Made by a program: the position numbers and the translations under genes. Below are positions 49,542 to 61,802 of a DNA stretch of 64,000 nucleotides, piece after piece. The DNA lies in assembly GCA_034509925.1 (NCBI GenBank), contig CM067529.1, positions 13,491,501-13,555,500 on the forward strand. The letters run 5' to 3'. The first letter of the stretch is position 1, and every line of letters starts with the position of its first letter. This DNA is from Hirudinaria manillensis (Eukaryota; Annelida; Clitellata; Hirudinida; Hirudinidae). The notes beneath the pieces are model-generated. The model had not been told where the DNA came from. It ran no database searches and saw only the letters and a list, made by a program, of their open reading frames with translations.

Positions 49542-50386
49542 TTATTTCGATAAATAAAAAAGTGAATGAATATATTCAAAAATAGACATTCAACAATTAC
49601 CATGACATCGCAAAACTCTGCAACGATTTTGAAAAATCACTCGAGTACATCGCAAAATTAAAAACAAATATTTCATTGGGTTTTTCCCAAACCTAATTAT
49701 TCTCTTAATAACAAGCAAACTCCTTTTAGTAGCTTTGATCATTCCGACTCCGTTCAATTTAAATCGTTAAAAACATTTTAACGCCCTGATTTTTGAAAAG
49801 TTGTTGGAGATGAAAGTGTCGAGCTGTTAAAACGTTGAAAGTAAAAAATTTTCACTTAGCAACATTGGCACAACTTGCCAAAAGGCACTTGTTTTGATTA
49901 AGACATCACTTTTTTCTTCTAAGGTAAATGTATTAATTAAGAAAGAAACTAATTTCTTAGTTCTATGTTCTTCTAAGGTAACTGTATTTTTCAAAAAATG
50001 AACTGCATCCTTAAAGTATTAGAAATAAATTGATTGCCATAAAACTTTGCATATCGTATGCATATGCGGGATGTCGTCAATAAAACTCCAATATTTTCCC
50101 TTGATATATTATGTTAGGATTTGCATAATAACTCTTTCTTTTGCACTCTGCATCTTACAAAAGTACCAAATCAAAACACATCGCAATGTATTCATTTCCC
50201 TTCCCTGTTTTATTCTGGACTTATTTGGACTAATTGATTTAGCGAATGCGAGAACGTACGATTCCATTCCAATTAACCCTGGCTTTGAAGTAATTGCATA
50301 ATAAACGGCACTGGTGACTCTAGTGAGGTAATTAAGATTTGTTTCATGAAAATTTTATTTCACCATTTATTTCACCGCGATTTTCA

Positions 50387-50430
50387 CTTATTATTCTCTC
50401 TTCCTAACCCTAACCCTTATTATTCTCTCT
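50387..50430. repeat. Telomere-like (CCCTAA)2 between 15-base direct repeats
   Basis: CTTATTATTCTCTCT at 50387-50401 and 50416-50430, identical, enclose TCCTAACCCTAACC. Intergenic. Confidence 0.85.
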
Positions 50431-50641
50431 AATCTGAACTATGAAAACGTCCGCTTCTATTATTTATTACCTCGAAACATAAAGAAAAATGTAGCGAAAA
50501 CCCCCCAAAATAGATAAGCGCATTATTCAAGCATGAAAGATTGCAGGTAAGAAATAAGTATTAATAATAAATTAATGACGAGATTTCACTTTGTAGGCTA
50601 CTGTCAAAGATTTAAAATGAAAGAAAAAAACTTCTGACAAG

Positions 50642-52118
50642 TCACAAGTCGCCAAGTTTGACAAAGTGTTTGATGACGTTTGCGTCCTTCTTTTCGTCTA
50701 TGCATCCACGATAGCTTCTTAATTTTTCACCTATTACTCTTTTTCTTGTCGAGGTGTAACCATTGGAAGCAAGCGCCGATCTCGAACTAGCTAAGCTGCG
50801 ATCGATTTTGGAGACTCCCGAGAAGTTGCTTGCTTTCTTTAAGTTTTCTTTATCGTCTGCGGATGATGCAATTTTCCTTTTCCTTCGTTTGACACTTTCA
50901 CTCACCATTTTCACGACAGAATCGATGCAGCACGTCGGTTGAAGTTCCAAAGTTTGATCCAAAGACATCCGAGGATCTTTTTCCACCTGGAGGCTCGAAC
51001 TTGCCCGGGCATCATTAGCTTTGGAAACGTCGGAGAACTTCAGGTTGCTGGAAGCCAATTGTCTTTTCAAATACGGATGTTTTAATTTTGTTTCTCGTTT
51101 GACCGAGTCAAAGAGATTTTTGGCAGGAGTTTCGTGTAGGATGGAGGAAAACTCCAATTTTAACGGATGCTTTCTCGCTGATCTGAATGTACTGCTGAGA
51201 GGAAAGAAGAATTGACTATCTGAACTGTCCAACATAGACCCGTTGTTGATGCGCATCAAGCCATTCTGAAGAGCCGGTTTGCTGTTTTTCACGAAGATTT
51301 TTTGTGGAGTACAAGGAGTTACGGACCAAGTCGAAGCATCATTTTTGTAGTCGAAAGACGTGCTATTTACATCGTCGTTTGGATTCACTTTGATGACCTT
51401 GTTAGGTGTCTTTTGAGAGAATTTCATTTTGTTCAAGTCATCCCTTTTGTAACGAAGCGGGTTGTTATTTGCGTCCTCAACTTGCGGAGGTAACGTGAAT
51501 GTAGATTCTTCCCCGATGCATTCCAAGTAGTCATTTACTTGCATCTGGAGATCTTGCAAGGATTTCTTCAACATCAACATTTTGTCCTTCTTTTTCGATC
51601 TCTCACTCTTCTGAGCGTATTCGTATCCCACCTTTATTTTAGCCTCAGGATGAGAACCTTGTTTCTGCAATCATAATTATTCACTTTATTTGAATCTTTG
51701 AATTATTACTCAGAATTACCAAAGCAAGAAAATAGAGAAAAACATAGCATCGAAGTTCCATGGGTAAAATATGTCAGGCGTTGGACTATATTGAAAGTCT
51801 TCGATCTGCTTCCTGACTTTATCACATTCCATTCAGATGACCGTTGTTTCGGCATTCGTTTTCAACTTAAAAAATGAAACCTTGCTGTGGATTTGACCAC
51901 ATCTTGACTGAACAATCTCTACGTCAGTTTTATCCATTTATCTCCATATTGTTTTATCAACGCAGCATTCACTTCTCATTCAGAATTAATTGTTTGCTAC
52001 ACCAACTTCTATTTATGTACATGCGATACATTTACTCAAAGGATTTTTAGTAAACTTATTAAGTTTATTGCTGAAATATATATAAAAAAATCAAAACGTT
52101 TCTCACCTCTAAATCCAT
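50642..52118 (-). CDS. Unrecognised two-exon protein with KEN box and S/TP sites
   Basis: Exon 1 is 52118-52107 (ATG GAT TTA GAG|GTGAGA) and exon 2 is 51664-50642, joined in phase after TTGCAG; 344 residues. I do not recognise the family. Visible: a basic, predicted coiled-coil N-terminal part (KSERSKKKDKMLMLKKSLQD through LQMQVNDYLE), proline-directed sites (SQKTPNK, VTPCTPQK, HETPAKN), a basic patch SVKRRKRK, then DDKEN, a KEN degron of APC/C substrates, and a second basic Ser/Arg-rich tail. These fit a cell-cycle or chromatin/spindle protein destroyed at mitotic exit (inference). No signal peptide or membrane segment. Codon use is like its neighbours. Confidence 0.8.
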
Positions 52119-52746
52119 TTTCTTTTTGGATTTTGGCAAAGCACTTCGTTGTCACTTGGCTGAAGCAAACGTTTAACGATGAATTGAATGTTTTATACTG
52201 TTCTCCGACGTGCATTCTATTGGCCTGTCAGATGCAAGTGGGTGGTCCTTAAGTACAATGCTTGTTACAAATAGTTTTGTCTGAAAAATTGGCATAAAAT
52301 AGTCTCGTTTAATTTCAAAGACAGTCAAAACGTCAGCTGGACGACCTATTTCTAAATGCTCATATCACTCCTAGAATGTCTTATTACATCGGTATCATCA
52401 TTAAATTCGATTAGTATTCCCATTCTCTCGTTATTAGTATTCACTTATTAGTGAACTAATTTTGTGTTCTCAACAAGTCATATTGAACGTACCCCTTCAA
52501 AAGTGTTGCTTTTTTTTTATACAACGTTCCTAATTCATTTCATCCATTTAAAAACTACATTTTCAGTTCATCACATTACTATATTTATCCGTCGTTGCTG
52601 GTACGCTTATACATTTCGCTTTTATCATTGACGATCGTACATTAATGATTTAACAATCGAAAAAGAGCGAAAGTATAAAAGGTTCAATTATTCTTTGTAA
52701 CCTTGTGATCTTGTAATCTTGTGATCCTGTTCGACGAACCGCAGAC

Positions 52747-52830
52747 TCCCAAGGCCCTCACAATTGTCCCCAAAAACAACATCGAGGCGAATAGGGTGGC
52801 CGAGCTTCGATGGCAACTGGCCACTTAAAA
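52747..52830 (+). CDS. Orphan coding-like fragment A
   Basis: After CGACGAACCGCAG an open frame reads TPKALTIVPKNNIEANRVAE and ends LRWQLAT then TAA. Its composition and codon choice resemble exons here rather than the AT-rich surroundings. No ATG precedes it in frame nearby, and GGGTGGCC could be an internal donor. It may be an exon of an unlocated gene or a relic. I do not recognise it. Confidence 0.25.
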
Positions 52831-53131
52831 TGTTTTGTCAGCAATGGTCAATTGTTATAAGAAAAATATTAAATAACTCCGCGTCTAATAAGTGACGCAT
52901 TATGTCAAGAGTGTGTTTTTTCATGTATTGTCCCAAAGTAATCAACGATGGTGAATTTTCATTTTGATTCATATTATAACTGAACCAATTGTGAGGTCAG
53001 TTTTCTGGTCTTGCAGAATTAGGTTTAAACGTGTTGACGGATGCCAAAGATATTAAGTATGAATACTAAAGTGAATACTAAAAATTGCCACCAAACAAAT
53101 CGTCCGTCCTAGCTAAGGTTGAATTGAATTC

Positions 53132-53269
53132 ATGCTCATCGACTCCAAGGAGGAGACCGCCCCAGCTCCAACGACGGAAGAAACCACACCCATGGAAGAA
53201 GAAGAGGCCCGATGGCTCATGGATTCCCTGGAAGATATGAACGAGGAAGAAGCCGAATCCACTGTTTGA
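53132..53269 (+). CDS. Orphan coding-like fragment B, acidic peptide
   Basis: ATG at 53132 opens a 45-codon frame, MLIDSKEETAPAPTTEETTP then MEEEEARWLMDSLEDMNEEE and AESTV, closed by TGA. It is very acidic and exon-like in composition. An in-frame TGA lies four codons before the ATG, so it starts here or at a splice site just upstream. It could be the last exon of the same unidentified gene as fragment A, a small protein, or a pseudogene remnant. Confidence 0.3.
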   Translation: MLIDSKEETAPAPTTEETTPMEEEEARWLMDSLEDMNEEEAESTV

Positions 53270-55017
53270 AACAGTAGGTGAAAACAATGACACCCTGACA
53301 CTCGTCCTTTTCCTTTCTCTTTTTATCTTTCTGTACTACTATCTTGCTGCTGTGTTCGTTTGTGTTCAATCTATTTGTTTGTATGGTCTATGTAAACGAC
53401 AATTTTAACACTTATCCCACTAAAACTGACATTTTAAACTTTTCGTCTATTATTCAAAATTGACAATGTACTGCTGTACTCAGTTTTTCTGATTTTCTTT
53501 AATAAACGATTCAATCAACTTTCTATTAATTGGTGTCCATTTCTATTAATTAATTAATTATTATCTATGGTGTCCTTAAACGTTTAAGAGGACATTTCCA
53601 GCCACGTGGAAAACCTCTCTTCGAAACAAGCTTATTTGTTTGCTTTCGATTATAAATTAGATATTGTGGAATTAAATGAAAAGATTTAATTGTAATTTAT
53701 AAGTTTATTTATTAATGAAATTATCTGCTATTAAACTTTATAAATATGATTCCAACAGTTGGTTGGTAAATGCCTTTAACACATTCGACAGCGAGCCTTT
53801 ATCAGATGGATACTAATTAAAACAACCAACAAAAGTAACATTTACAAGCAGCAATTGTGTTTGATGTTTGACTCTGCATAACCACCATGGCCATACAAAA
53901 TCAGTTTGTTCCAATTAAAATATTCGCTCAGAGTATTAAACTATGGGGATCCAAATTCCCCAGCGTGAGAAGTTGGAAAGTGTGGGTAGGAAGTTGATTG
54001 TAACCATAATTATAATTCTTATTCAATTCATCCGGGAATATATTTCATTAAAATTATTCTCAACCACTTTCAGTTCACATTAATAATAATAATAATTCGG
54101 TTCGTTAGAGTGGCATATGTCCGGTGGACTTCAAGGCCACATTGTCGCATAGATACGAAATAATTATTTAACTATAAACCAATGTAATAACAACAATTTG
54201 CTTGTTCGTTAATTAACCTTTATTAATTAAAATTCATTAAATGCTTTGACGGAGACTGGCTTGGTGAATAAAGATGATTTTGACCAAAATATCCGCATAA
54301 GAGGCATTTTCACTAACCACTTCAATGATCTATAATAATGTATTAACATTGCGGTATAATCGTACTATAATAACATCATTGATTTTAGTGCCAATCTCCC
54401 GTCTGCCTATTATTTGATTGCCATTGTGTGCCAACCTCCGGGAAACAACCTATTGTCCAGTCGAAAGTTATGTGATATAGCACGCTTAACGTAGATGAAA
54501 ACTTAATCGCTTAACCAAGCCGTGTCTTTGCTCAACGAAGTGACAGATTGCAAGCGCTATAATCGATTAAAGTCAATAATCACGCTGAGGTTATTAATAC
54601 TAGCAAGAATTGAACAGCGAACCGCAATTTAAGGATTACAACAGAAGCATTGACCACTCCAGAAACACCTTCATCAGTTATTTGTCATTGGAACTTTGAA
54701 ACACATAAAACCTTCATCTTTTATTAGTGAATCCGAGCCATTATTAACGTTATTAACACAATATTTATTCGTTCACATAAATTTCCAGGGTTAGGATACC
54801 CCAGCTGCTTCAAATTATTTGGAATTTTGATAAAGTTCTTCAATTAAGTAAAAAAAAAATAGATGAAAAAATCTTGAAAATTGATCCAATCTGAAAATTT
54901 GTTTAAATGTTATTAAACAACCGCAGCCACTTCTATTATAAAAATTAGCACTAAAATGTCGGGTCGCCGTTCGGCCGTAATTCTATCGGACGGCACGAGC
55001 ATCCGCGAAGCGACCCT

Positions 55018-56730
55018 TCATTCCGGATCGTTATCGGGAGGATGCCTGTCGACCAGACCCATGAGGTAGCCCGTGGTTTCGTATGCCATTTCGTGATCGT
55101 CCGGACGTTCGGAGAGGACCCAAGAATCCTCGCGGCTGCCCACGGACGCCCGGCAAATGGGGCAACTCCGGTGGAAATCTTGCCTGGAAAGAATTCGTCG
55201 TCAACCTACGGCATCCGTACGTCGCAAAACTCCTTACCAGGCCTCTATGCATTCCTCGCAGTAGCTGTGCGAGCAGGGTAGTATGATTCTGGCCTTTCTA
55301 TCCATGCAAATGACGCATTCCTCCTCGTCGCTATCCCCTTCCGTTTCGGACTCGACGATCCTACGATTTCGAAATCATTACGATTTAGTATGGCTCGTCT
55401 CTTAACATGTTACGGAACAAGAAATAAAAAGACCGAATTGCTTCCAAATATCGCTACCATACGAATATATTATTAGCAATAATTTCTACAAAGCCTTCAT
55501 TAATATAATATTTTGTGAAATATGAACTAAAGATCAGATCTATACCTGCAATAACTTGCAATAAAAGAAAGATCCATTTTAGCGGTCACCTGTTGAAAAT
55601 CACGGAGGCGTCGAGCTTGGCCGCTTCTCCCATTCCGCTTTGACCTGCCACGAGCGCATCATAATTCGGGGGTTCTTGGCATTCGGGCTGATGATTGGTT
55701 GGACTCTGGTTGGACATGATGATTGAAATCTCATTGTAGAGGTGTATGTATTGCTTTAGCGTGAACAACCTAGCAGACTCCACCACTCCTGTTCTTGAAT
55801 TTACCTATTAATTCGTACGAGCAAATGTGAAATAATTATTTCATTTTTTTGCAACGATTTGATGACGACTGCTGTGCAAGTTAGTGATAAAAATGTATTC
55901 TATTCAAGTTTATTTGAAAACTTTAATAAAAACAAAGTTAAGTAACGTTATTAAATTACAGGACATAGTAAGCAATGGCCTTTAAAATAACTCCATGGTT
56001 AGTATTAACTTGTGTTGCTGAGATATGGGAATAGGTACTAAAACTAAAATTACATGAATGTACCTTACTAATCTATCTATATTTGTTTCAATCTTTATAT
56101 TGCATAAGCATAATGCTTTGTGGAATTATAATGTATAACGAACAATGGAGTTTCTTGATATTGTTACATGACATTGCCTAATCATCTATTTGCTTAAAAA
56201 CAGTTATTCTATAAGAAATTTATAGAATTCAAAGTAGCTTTCCTGTATTTCTTAATGAAATGAACACTTCTATTAATAGAAACAAACAAGTAAGTCAAAG
56301 ATTTGCTGACCTTTTGACATCTTATCCTAACAACGGCTCGCCACCACATGGAATTATCCGTGCCTTGCTTTATGGAAAAGAGAAGTTTCTTGCCATTACA
56401 TTCACTGAAACTTTGAGTCCTGAGGGCATAAACTAAAATTCTTATCATACATAAATAGGAAAATGGAATATGATAATTACTTAATTAAAAAGATTAACTA
56501 ACAAATGTATAGACTAAAATAAAAATGTCAGTTTTCTAGAGGTAATAAAGATAAATATTAAAAAGATGGCTTCACATGTTGTTCAAAGCCTCCAGTGATT
56601 CAAGAAGTTGGCCATAGCTGAGTGTTGCAGTCTGCTTTAATTCTGCAGCCTGTTTTATGAGATGATCGGAGAGCAGAGCCACTTGAGTGGGAAGAGAGCT
56701 CCTGACTCCTGACCCGTGGTTCTGTCCCAT
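55018..56730 (-). CDS. RNF141: RNF141-like RING finger E3 ubiquitin ligase
   Basis: Five exons in phase: 56730-56576, 56419-56311, 55804-55590, 55360-55238, 55183-55018; 255 residues against 230 in human. The N-terminus MGQNHG keeps the glycine for N-myristoylation. The middle part matches RNF141 ([50 protein letters not shown]). The C3HC4 RING begins near residue 175: [22 protein letters not shown], followed by [16 protein letters not shown], as in RNF141. The human protein is a testis-expressed, membrane-associated candidate ligase; substrate unknown. It lies head to head with UTP4. Confidence 0.93.
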
Positions 56731-57216
56731 GAAAAACTAGTGAATTGTGATTGGGCTCACCAATCTACAGATTATTTTCTGTATGTATACATAAGCGCCA
56801 GGTCGGTACAACGTTAGGGCTTGTTAAAACAACACTTCAAACTTTGCAAGCCATCAATATGAGCAATCCAATTTGTTTACCACATAGGTATCAAGATGTG
56901 ATTAATCATGTTTTAATCGTGTTTTAGTAAAGGTAAATATTTTAAGTCGACTTGGAGTTTACATCGATTAATATCAGAAATTGACTTTTACAAAATGTAT
57001 TTTTCTATTATAATTTGTAAAAGTAAGTTTTAAAATTAAAAAAAATCAAATATATATAATATATATCTAAAAGTAAGTATTTGTTATTTAAAAAGTTTAA
57101 AATCATGAGTTACATTTAACCAACATTATTTGTTTGGGAGTGCATAACTTCGCTCAGTGCATGCTTCGGATTATTTACAGTTCAACTGAGATAACCTAAC
57201 TAGTTTTATTGCTGAA
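56731..57216. promoter_or_regulatory. Candidate bidirectional promoter, RNF141 / UTP4
   Basis: 486 bases between divergent start codons at 56730 (minus) and 57217 (plus), AT-rich, without coding potential. Shared promoter inferred from geometry. Confidence 0.4.
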
Positions 57217-60200
57217 ATGACCCATGAGGAGATGGATTGTGGAGGGGATCTTACGTTAGATGAATCGCAGATTAACGACAAAGATGAAAATGAAGCAGAA
57301 AATGCTCGATTGATCAAGCTCCATCACGTTAACTTTTTCGATTTTAGACCAAGGCCCATAAACTGCATGGCCTTTGATCCTTTGTCAAAGAAAATGAGTA
57401 TTGCGAGGTTGGCCATATTTTAAATAATGTTGCACACATACTTTATGGCAAAAACCAGCTCGTGTTTTACTCGAAATACTTTTGAGATACCTAGGGAGCA
57501 GGGGCGGTGGTTTTTGCTATATTTTGAAAATTAAATGAAATTTTGTTATAGTAAATATTTAGTACAGAATTATTGTGAATATCTTTTTGAGAAAATTAGA
57601 ATCTAAGTCTAAATATTCTCAAAAGATTAGAATAATCATTGTTATGCATTCACATATCTTTTCTAAAGCTTGGAAATCTTAAAAGGTTTGACAGTGATGC
57701 AGCTTATATTGAAATCTGGAACACAACTGATGGTTGGTACTTGGAACAGACTCTCACCTCTTGCCTATCAATTGAGGCAATGGTATGGTACTCTTCTAGG
57801 CTCTTTTGTGCTGGACTTTCTGGGGATCTCATTGAATTTGATCTTAATACTGGTAAAATTAAGGTATGTATATTTTTTAAATTTGTGATTATGAAAAACA
57901 ATGATGACAGTATTGTTAATTTGCTAATTATGGTAGTGTTACTATTAGCACGCTATATTACTTTAAAGGAGTAATTGCATAATTTTTAATGAATTTTAAC
58001 ATTTGATAATGAACAAAGTCAATTTATTTTTTATGCAAATAAAATAGTCACTTATTATATTTAGAAATTACTTGTTTCACAATTCAATTAGGAATCAGTT
58101 CATGGTAACTTTGGTCCCATTTGGTGTTTGGCCATCAACAAGAAGGAGAGTCTCATAGCTGTTAGTGAAGGATTTCACTTTTGAAACATGTTTCGTACGC
58201 TCCTAAAGACATATCTCAAACTATCAACATGCTGTAGTATTGTGATGCATTTTTGAATTTAACTGTTGAAATTTATAATTTTTTTTAAATACTGTGACTA
58301 ACCATTATCAATGCACCTCAGAATTGTCACATGTCAATGTACCTAAAATCATACTAAAAACAAGCTGGAAACTAATTATTGTACTTAAAGCTATGTTATG
58401 ACCCTTTTAATGTGAAACGATAGTCTCGAATTGTGAACGTTTAAAACTCAAAGCTTTCCTTGTTTTGCTTAAAAGGCAGGTACAGAAAGCGGAGCCGTGG
58501 TATTCTTCGAGATCCTAGAATCGGAGATCAAGTACTTAAAAGTTATTTCGAGACAAGGTTTTCAAAATTGTTGTTGCACACAAATAATTACTTTTCATAA
58601 TTATTATTCATTGATTTTATAAATAATCTCCAATTACATTTTGCTCATAGTTTTAAATATTAATTTCTTCAGACAAAATACTGTCCATTTGCTGGCATGA
58701 AGACCTGAACTTGATCATCACAGGAGGACGTGATGTCATGGTTTGGGATGTTCGTACCTGTGAAATGGTACAGAAGATTTCAACCAGTTCTAACAAGGAA
58801 ACCAAGATCTGGGCAGTCGCCGTTACAAAGTAAAGTTGCAATTCGATCGCTTTTATGCGTTACTACGAAATTCCTTGTAATATACTTTGTAATGTAAAAT
58901 AATGATTTGAATTAACAAAAATTTGATGAGTTTGCATTAAACATCATTACAGTGACTTCACCATCATCACAGGGGACTCCAGTGGTTACACAACATTCTG
59001 TTTTGGAAAGCCAGGACACCTTTCTCATCGTAAGGTAGAAAGCATTTATTATTTATTAGAAAGCAGACCGATTTATTATTTGAAATCATTAACCTTAAAT
59101 TATCATTTAAGTACGGGTTTCGCGTAAAAAACCGGTTGAAACTATTTAAAAAACGTTTCAGAGATTTCTCAGCCACGGTGCAGACGTTCATTCAATTTCC
59201 GTCGGCCCGAAAGGAGACAGGGTTTGCGTGGCCGGAGCGGACGGCATGGTCACTTTCACGGCTTCCGTGGAAAGCACGTTCCAAGTCCAAGATGCTGCAT
59301 TGCAACAAAAAACGTGGATCAACGGCAAAAAGGCCACGCATCACGTGAACGACGTCAAAGCCGTGGAATTCGTAGACGACGATACCGTCGTCACCGCAGG
59401 TTCGGAGATCGTTTAAGCAGCGAATTTGAAATCGTGCGAACATTTATGGAATATTTTAATAAATTCTCAGACCTATATTTTATACTTAGATAAGTTATTC
59501 TAGTCTGGTGACATTTTTAATTACCAAGAACAGTTTGCAACAAAGTTACTTTGTCTTTTTTAGGACTTGATTGTCAAACAATTGTCTACAATTTGCAGAA
59601 GAAAAAGATGAGAAAGGTTTCATATGTTCCACAGGTAAGTTGTTGATTAAATATTTAAGCTTAACCTGCAGATGATAACTTTTGTGATTTCATAGAAATT
59701 CCTAGTGCATACAGCTAGGAAGGCCAGGTGCCTCCTATTGCAACATCCCTTCCACCTGGAATTGTGGAGCATTGGGGAAGCTTCTAAAACTGGAGGTTGC
59801 AGATGGCTTTTCACTAATTGGTTTTATATGTGTTTAGAATTGAATTTATTACCTTACACTGGATTTATTAGAATTAATAATGTAATATTATTTCTTTAGA
59901 AAAGCGAGGAGACATTGTGGAGATGGATAAGTTTGAAGAGAACTTGCTAAGAATCAACTCAAAGAGCAACATTATTTCATGCTGCATAGGAGCTAATGCA
60001 AAAGCAATTCTCTTTTCTAACGAATCAGGAACATCTGCCTACTGGATAAGAATTGTAAGTTGATAATACAAGTTGTTAGGCACGTTTAATTAAGATTTTT
60101 TGTTAACATAGATCGATGAGGAAGGCAAATCAAAGGTAGAGGCTACACCTGTGCCCTGTCCCCCTGAACTATCTAAGTCAATTTCAACTCATCTCCTGAT

Positions 60201-61802
60201 ATCCCCAAATTCCAATATACTTGCATCTGTGTCAAGAAATAAGAGGTTGATATTTGTTGACATCAGGGCAAACATGAAGCAAGGAGTCGTTTCAAAACAC
60301 AGATTGCATGGTATAAATTTACTACAGTATTAGGCTGAAAAATTTGAAAATATTTGAATACTGCATCCCTAGTTTAAGCGCTCTGAGTTCAAAGAGACTC
60401 AATTGAGTGATGAATGTTCATTTTTAAATAACATAACCCTAACCCTCATTAATTACATGATTGCATTTCAGTTAATACTTGCATTCAAGATCTAAAGTTC
60501 AACCCAAAGAGCACCCAGCTTGCTCTAGCATGTGCCAACTTTGGTGTTAAAATAATTGATGTCAAGACTGGAGAGGTGATGATAACTTTTAGCCATTTTT
60601 TTTTATAATTTATCAAAATCTTTAAGCACTAGTTCATCTTCATTTTACTATTAATACACAACCAAAACATCTCACTTGATTGGAGTTAATAGAAGGAGGG
60701 GAAGGGAAAAGCATTTGATCAATTGTTTATTTTTACTATGTACAGCCTGTTTGCAACTTGCCAAAAAGGGAAAGTCCAGTGTATTCCATAGACATTCATC
60801 CAAATATTTGTGACAAAATCCTTCTTTCCCACATGGATGGAACAGTGAGTAACATTTTCTCATTTTTTACTCAATTCTTATGGATTTATCCCTTTTAGAT
60901 AGCAGAAGCCTCAATATCATCTTGTTCATATACAAAGAGAAGTATTTTGTGGACCACATCATGGCAACAGGCATTTGCAAATCATCTTTCTCACAATAAG
61001 ATAGGCACAAAATTCAGAGTCATGTATGACATGTCCACTGCTTTAGGAACAAATAAGGAAAAGGCTTCTGCAGCAGGGGGAGACAAGTTAATCTGCCAGC
61101 ACGATTCTGGATTCAGCATCATTGATTGGACATTGGTATGGGTCTTGCTTTATTTATATTCCAATTACTGGCTAAATAGTTTGACCAAAAATGGTAATTG
61201 TTTTTCCATCACTCATAATGTTCTAATATTGCACATCTAAAGGTCACAAACATAATGGGATTAAGTCCAAATGGGTCTTCTCGGGCATTTGCAGCCATGG
61301 CTAAGAATTGTCCAATTAAAACTTTGTGAAAATCCTCATTAGCTGATGATCCTTTTCCAAATATTTATAGCGTTTCAATCGATGTTCCTAACACTATTCG
61401 AATTATAATGCTCATTTTTAGCTGAGTATTATCTAACTATCACAAAAATGCAAAGCTAAACCAACAACTTATCTTTAATTGCAAACCCTTTTGAAGGACC
61501 TCTCCAAACCTCCCCAGAAGCGAAAAAGAGGAGACGAGGAGCTGACGACAAAGACGAAAGCTCTGAGATTCAAGCGCACCAAGGTGCCATTTTTATGGAA
61601 ATGAATCAAAATAAAAGGACTATTAGTAATAACCTTATAATTATTGTGAATTAAATGCTATGAAAAATTTTATTGTTTATTTCAGGTCCTGTTCCACGTA
61701 GACATGTTAGACGAGGGTAACGTCGTAGTCGTCGAGAGGAATGCCAGCGACCTCATGGTAACCTTTGCCCCGACGTTCAAGAAACACAAGTACGGCACGT
61801 AG
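57217..61802 (+). CDS. UTP4: UTP4 (cirhin), WD-repeat protein of the small-subunit processome
   Basis: Nucleolar t-UTP component needed for pre-rRNA transcription and 18S processing (family knowledge). Sixteen exons in phase: 57217-57407, 57686-57863, 58092-58160, 58476-58557, 58673-58829, 58953-59034, 59162-59399, 59564-59634, 59696-59795, 59900-60054, 60112-60310, 60472-60575, 60746-60844, 60899-61135, 61497-61583, 61686-61802; 721 residues (human 686). An acidic N-terminal extension precedes HHVNFFDFRPRPINCMAFDP. WD-like blades include FGPIWCLAINKKESLIA, ILSICWHEDLNLIITGG, WAVAVTNDFTIITGDSSG, HHVNDVKAVEF and FHLELWSIG. The end, LFHVDMLDEGNVVVVER then FKKHKYGT, matches the UTP4 C-terminus closely. 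Confidence 0.94.

Larger units (their letters stand above)
44885..50641. other. Gene-poor region of 5.7 kb
   Basis: It holds the ZW10 3' UTR at the left and, at the right end, the region downstream of the KEN-box gene stop. AT-rich with ATG/ATT simple repeats (45666-45682, 47208-47229, 48995-49160). Special spots: a GC-rich insertion at 45755-45876, a perfect 12-base palindrome GACACGCGTGTC near 48674, a 65-base tandem duplication at 49422-49541 and a telomere-like insertion at 50387-50430. The longest open frames are Met/Ile-rich artefacts of simple sequence. I see no gene. Confidence 0.55.
52119..55017. other. Gene-poor region between KEN-box gene and RNF141
   Basis: About 2.9 kb containing the upstream region of the KEN-box gene, the RNF141 3' side and two short GC-rich, coding-like fragments on the plus strand (listed separately). 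The rest is AT-rich with TTAATT simple sequence near 53545-53560 and 54205-54235. Confidence 0.5.

Noticed and set aside
61250..61330. Possible extra UTP4 exon VTNIMGLSPNGSS...
   Set aside because: It ends in a stop, and skipping it joins IIDWTL to DLSKPPQKRKRG and the conserved C-terminus in phase.
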